Source: Oscarella lobularis
Taxonomy: Eukaryota > Porifera > Homoscleromorpha > Homosclerophorida > Oscarellidae
Direction of reading: 5' to 3'
DNA length: 64,000 nt
Assembly (NCBI RefSeq): GCF_947507565.1
Contig: NC_089187.1
Span: 1,054,001 to 1,118,000, forward strand
The translations under genes were made by a program, and so were the position numbers. The notes beneath the pieces are model-generated. The model searched no databases. It had not been told where the DNA came from and worked only from the letters and a program-made list of their open reading frames with translations. Positions 61,967 to 64,000 of the stretch are shown one piece after another (the stretch's first letter is position 1; every line of letters begins with the position of its first letter).

Positions 61967-64000
61967 TCGGACGAAGGATGACTGCTGTTATCCTTCGCTT
62001 GAATACTAAGGAAGCGAAAGATGAGTGCTGTCATCCTTCGCCTGATTACTAAAGAAGCGAAGGAAGAGTGCCATCATCTACTAAAGAAGCGAAGGATGAG
62101 TGCCATCATCCTTCGCTTGATTACATAAGAAGCGAAGGATGAGTGCCGTCATCCTTCGCTTGATTACATAAGAAGCGAAGAAAGAGTGCCGTCAAAATTC
62201 GCTTGATTACTAAAGAAGCAAAGGATGAGAGCCGTAAAAATTCGCTTGATTACCTAAGAAGCGATGGATGAGTGCCGTCATCCTTCGCTTGATTCCTAAA
62301 GAAGCGAAGGATGAGGAACGTCATCTTTCGCTTGATTACATAAGAAGCGAAAGATGAGTACCGTCATCCTTCGCTTCATTACATAAGAAGCAAAGGATTA
62401 GTGTCGTCATCCTTCGCTTGATTACTAAAGTAGCGAAGTATGAGGTCAGTCATCCTTCGCTTGATTACTAAAGAAGCGAAGGATGAGTGCCGTGATCCTT
62501 CGCTTGATTACTAAAGTAGCGAAGTATGAGGTCAGTCATCCTTCGTTTGATTACTAAAGAAGCGAAGGATGAGTGCCGTGATCTTTCGCTTGATTACTAA
62601 ATAAGCAAAGGACGACTGCCGCCATCCTTTGCTTGATTACTAGAGAAGCAAAGGACGACTGCCGTCATCATTCGCTTGATTACTCAAGAAGCGAAGGATG
62701 AGTGCTGTCATCCTTCGTTTGATTACATAAGAAGCGAAGGAAGAGTGCCGTCATCCTTCGCGTGATTACTAAAGAAGCGAAGGATGAGTGCCGTCATCAT
62801 TCGCTAGATTACTTCAAGAAGCGAAGGATGAGTGCCATTCGCTTATTTACATAAGAAGCGAAGTATGAGTGCCGTGATCCTTCGCGTGATTACTAAAGAA
62901 GCGAAGGATGAGTGATCTCATCATTTGCTTGATTACTAAAGAAGCGAAGGATGAGTGCCGTCACTCCTCGCTTGATTACTAAAGAAGCGAAGGATGCTGC
63001 CATCCTTCGCTTGAATACTAGAGAAGCAAAAGACGACTGCCGTCATCATTCGCTTGATTACTCAACAAGCGAAAGATGAGTGCCGTAATCCTTCGCTTGA
63101 TTACTCAACAAGCGAAAGATGAGTGCCGTAATCCTTCGCTTGATTACTAAAGAAGCGAAGGATGAGTGCCGTCATCCTTCGCTTTGTTTCTAAAGAAGCT
63201 AAGGATGGATCCTTACCTTGATTACTAAAGAATCGAAGGATGAGTGCCGTCATCCTTCTCTTGATTACAAAAGAAACGAGAGATAAATGCCGTCATACTT
63301 CTAGAATTTGATTACTAAAGAAGCGAAGGATCATCCTTCGCTTGATTACTAAAGAAGCGAAGGATGAGTGCCGTCATCCTTCGTTTGATTACTAAAGAAG
63401 CGAAGGATGAGTGCCGTCAAAATTCGCATGATTACCTAAGAAGCGATGGATGAGTGCCGTCATCCTACGCTTGACTCCTAAAGAAGCGAAGGATTAGGGC
63501 CTACATATTTCGCTTGATTACATAAGAAGCGAAAGATGAGTGCCGTCATCCTTCGCTTCATTACATAAGAAGCAAAGGAATAGTGCCGTCATACTTCGCT
63601 TGATTACTAAAGTAGCGAAGTATGAGGTCAGTCATCCTTCGCTTGATTACTAAAGAAGCGAAGGATGAGTGCCGTGATCCTTCGCTTGATTACTAAAGTA
63701 GCGAAGTATGAGGTCAGTCATCCTTCGTTTGATTACTAAAGAAGCGAAGGATGAGTGCCGTGCTCTTTCGCTTGATTACTAGAGAAGCAAAGGACGACTG
63801 CCGTCATCATTCGCTTGATTACTCAAGAAGCGAAGGATGAGTGCTGTCATCCTTCGTTTGATTACATAAGAAGCGAAGGAAGAGTGCCGTCATCCTTCGC
63901 GTGATTACTTCAAGAAGCAAAGGATGAGTGCCATTCGCTTGATTACATAAGAAGCGAAGTATGAGTGCCGTGATCCTTCGCGTGATTACTAAAGAAGCGA
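61967..64000 (+). repeat. 43-bp hairpin satellite, array 2 (runs off window)
   Basis: Same monomer and orientation as array 1, about 47 copies to the window end. Private variants (TAGCGAAGTATGAGGTCAGT, GCAAAGGACGACTGCCGTCA) recur in the same order about 1182 bp apart (for example 62431 and 63613), showing a different higher-order unit from array 1. The variant CTTCTAGAATTTG near 63300 is shared with array 1. Confidence 0.95.

Noticed and set aside
1-64000. Bacterial or viral origin suggested by IS-like and YqaJ genes
   Set aside because: These families exist in eukaryotic transposons; introns, HECT, myosin, spectrin and LTR elements show animal DNA.

Overview
This is eukaryotic, almost certainly animal, DNA. 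Host-type gene pieces are split by short introns of about 50 nt with GT/AG ends, the telomere-like runs read CCCTAA, and the mobile elements are animal types (Ty3/gypsy, hAT, Merlin, ISL2EU, IS3EU, pogo-like, P-like, a LINE with a 2A peptide). Compact introns plus this mix suggest an early-branching animal such as a sponge; that is my inference and is not proven by the sequence. Hardly any gene is undamaged. Most host-gene pieces are cut off at one or both ends, and many carry stops or frameshifts while keeping their introns, so they are DNA-level copies rather than retrocopies. Several frameshifts sit in homopolymer runs, so part of the damage could be assembly error. The in-frame stop substitutions are harder to explain that way. 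|| Layout. 0-5 kb: a reversed gypsy protease fragment, a dead IS3EU-type integrase, a broken TKL-like kinase, tandem repeats. 5-9.5 kb: the end of a tyrosine recombinase, a truncated gypsy gag-protease, a tandem array of perfect CRE sites leading into a TATA box and a small intron-containing unit, then a 934-bp hAT-type non-autonomous element with a perfect 8-bp target duplication. 10-13.1 kb: a multi-exon HECT ubiquitin ligase (the best-preserved host-type gene), one orphan PSMB4 exon and one orphan HMG20 exon. 14.4-19.1 kb: a class I myosin 3' half and spectrin-repeat exons. 19.1-23.5 kb: a young complete gypsy element. 23.8-27.4 kb: fragments of a DUF547 protein, a BBOX/TMLHE dioxygenase, NUDCD3 and an unrecognised gene. 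27.5-29.6 kb: a 43-bp hairpin satellite. 29.6-35 kb: a SWIM-YqaJ pseudogene, a hAT-like transposase, a 2A/PHD LINE 5' fragment and a second, dead HECT copy. || 36-37.1 kb: a DNA element with perfect inverted ends. 39.1-42.6 kb: a Merlin element with long inverted repeats, a 9-bp target duplication and two head-to-head transposase genes. 43-51 kb: transposon gene fragments, an intact 362-codon ORF of unknown function, an interstitial telomeric tract, a pogo-type MITE and a tRNA-derived SINE. 51.5-56.6 kb: a second gypsy element inserted into an older transposase. 57-62 kb: a THAP-domain gene and a nearly complete ISL2EU element with convergent THAP-DDE and SWIM-YqaJ genes inside 230-bp inverted repeats. 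62-64 kb: the hairpin satellite again, running off the end. || Together this looks like a gene graveyard: a heterochromatic, subtelomeric or B-chromosome-like mosaic. The main biology visible is the two-gene ISL2EU system and its truncated relatives, the Merlin pair, the hairpin satellite and the CRE-driven mini-unit.
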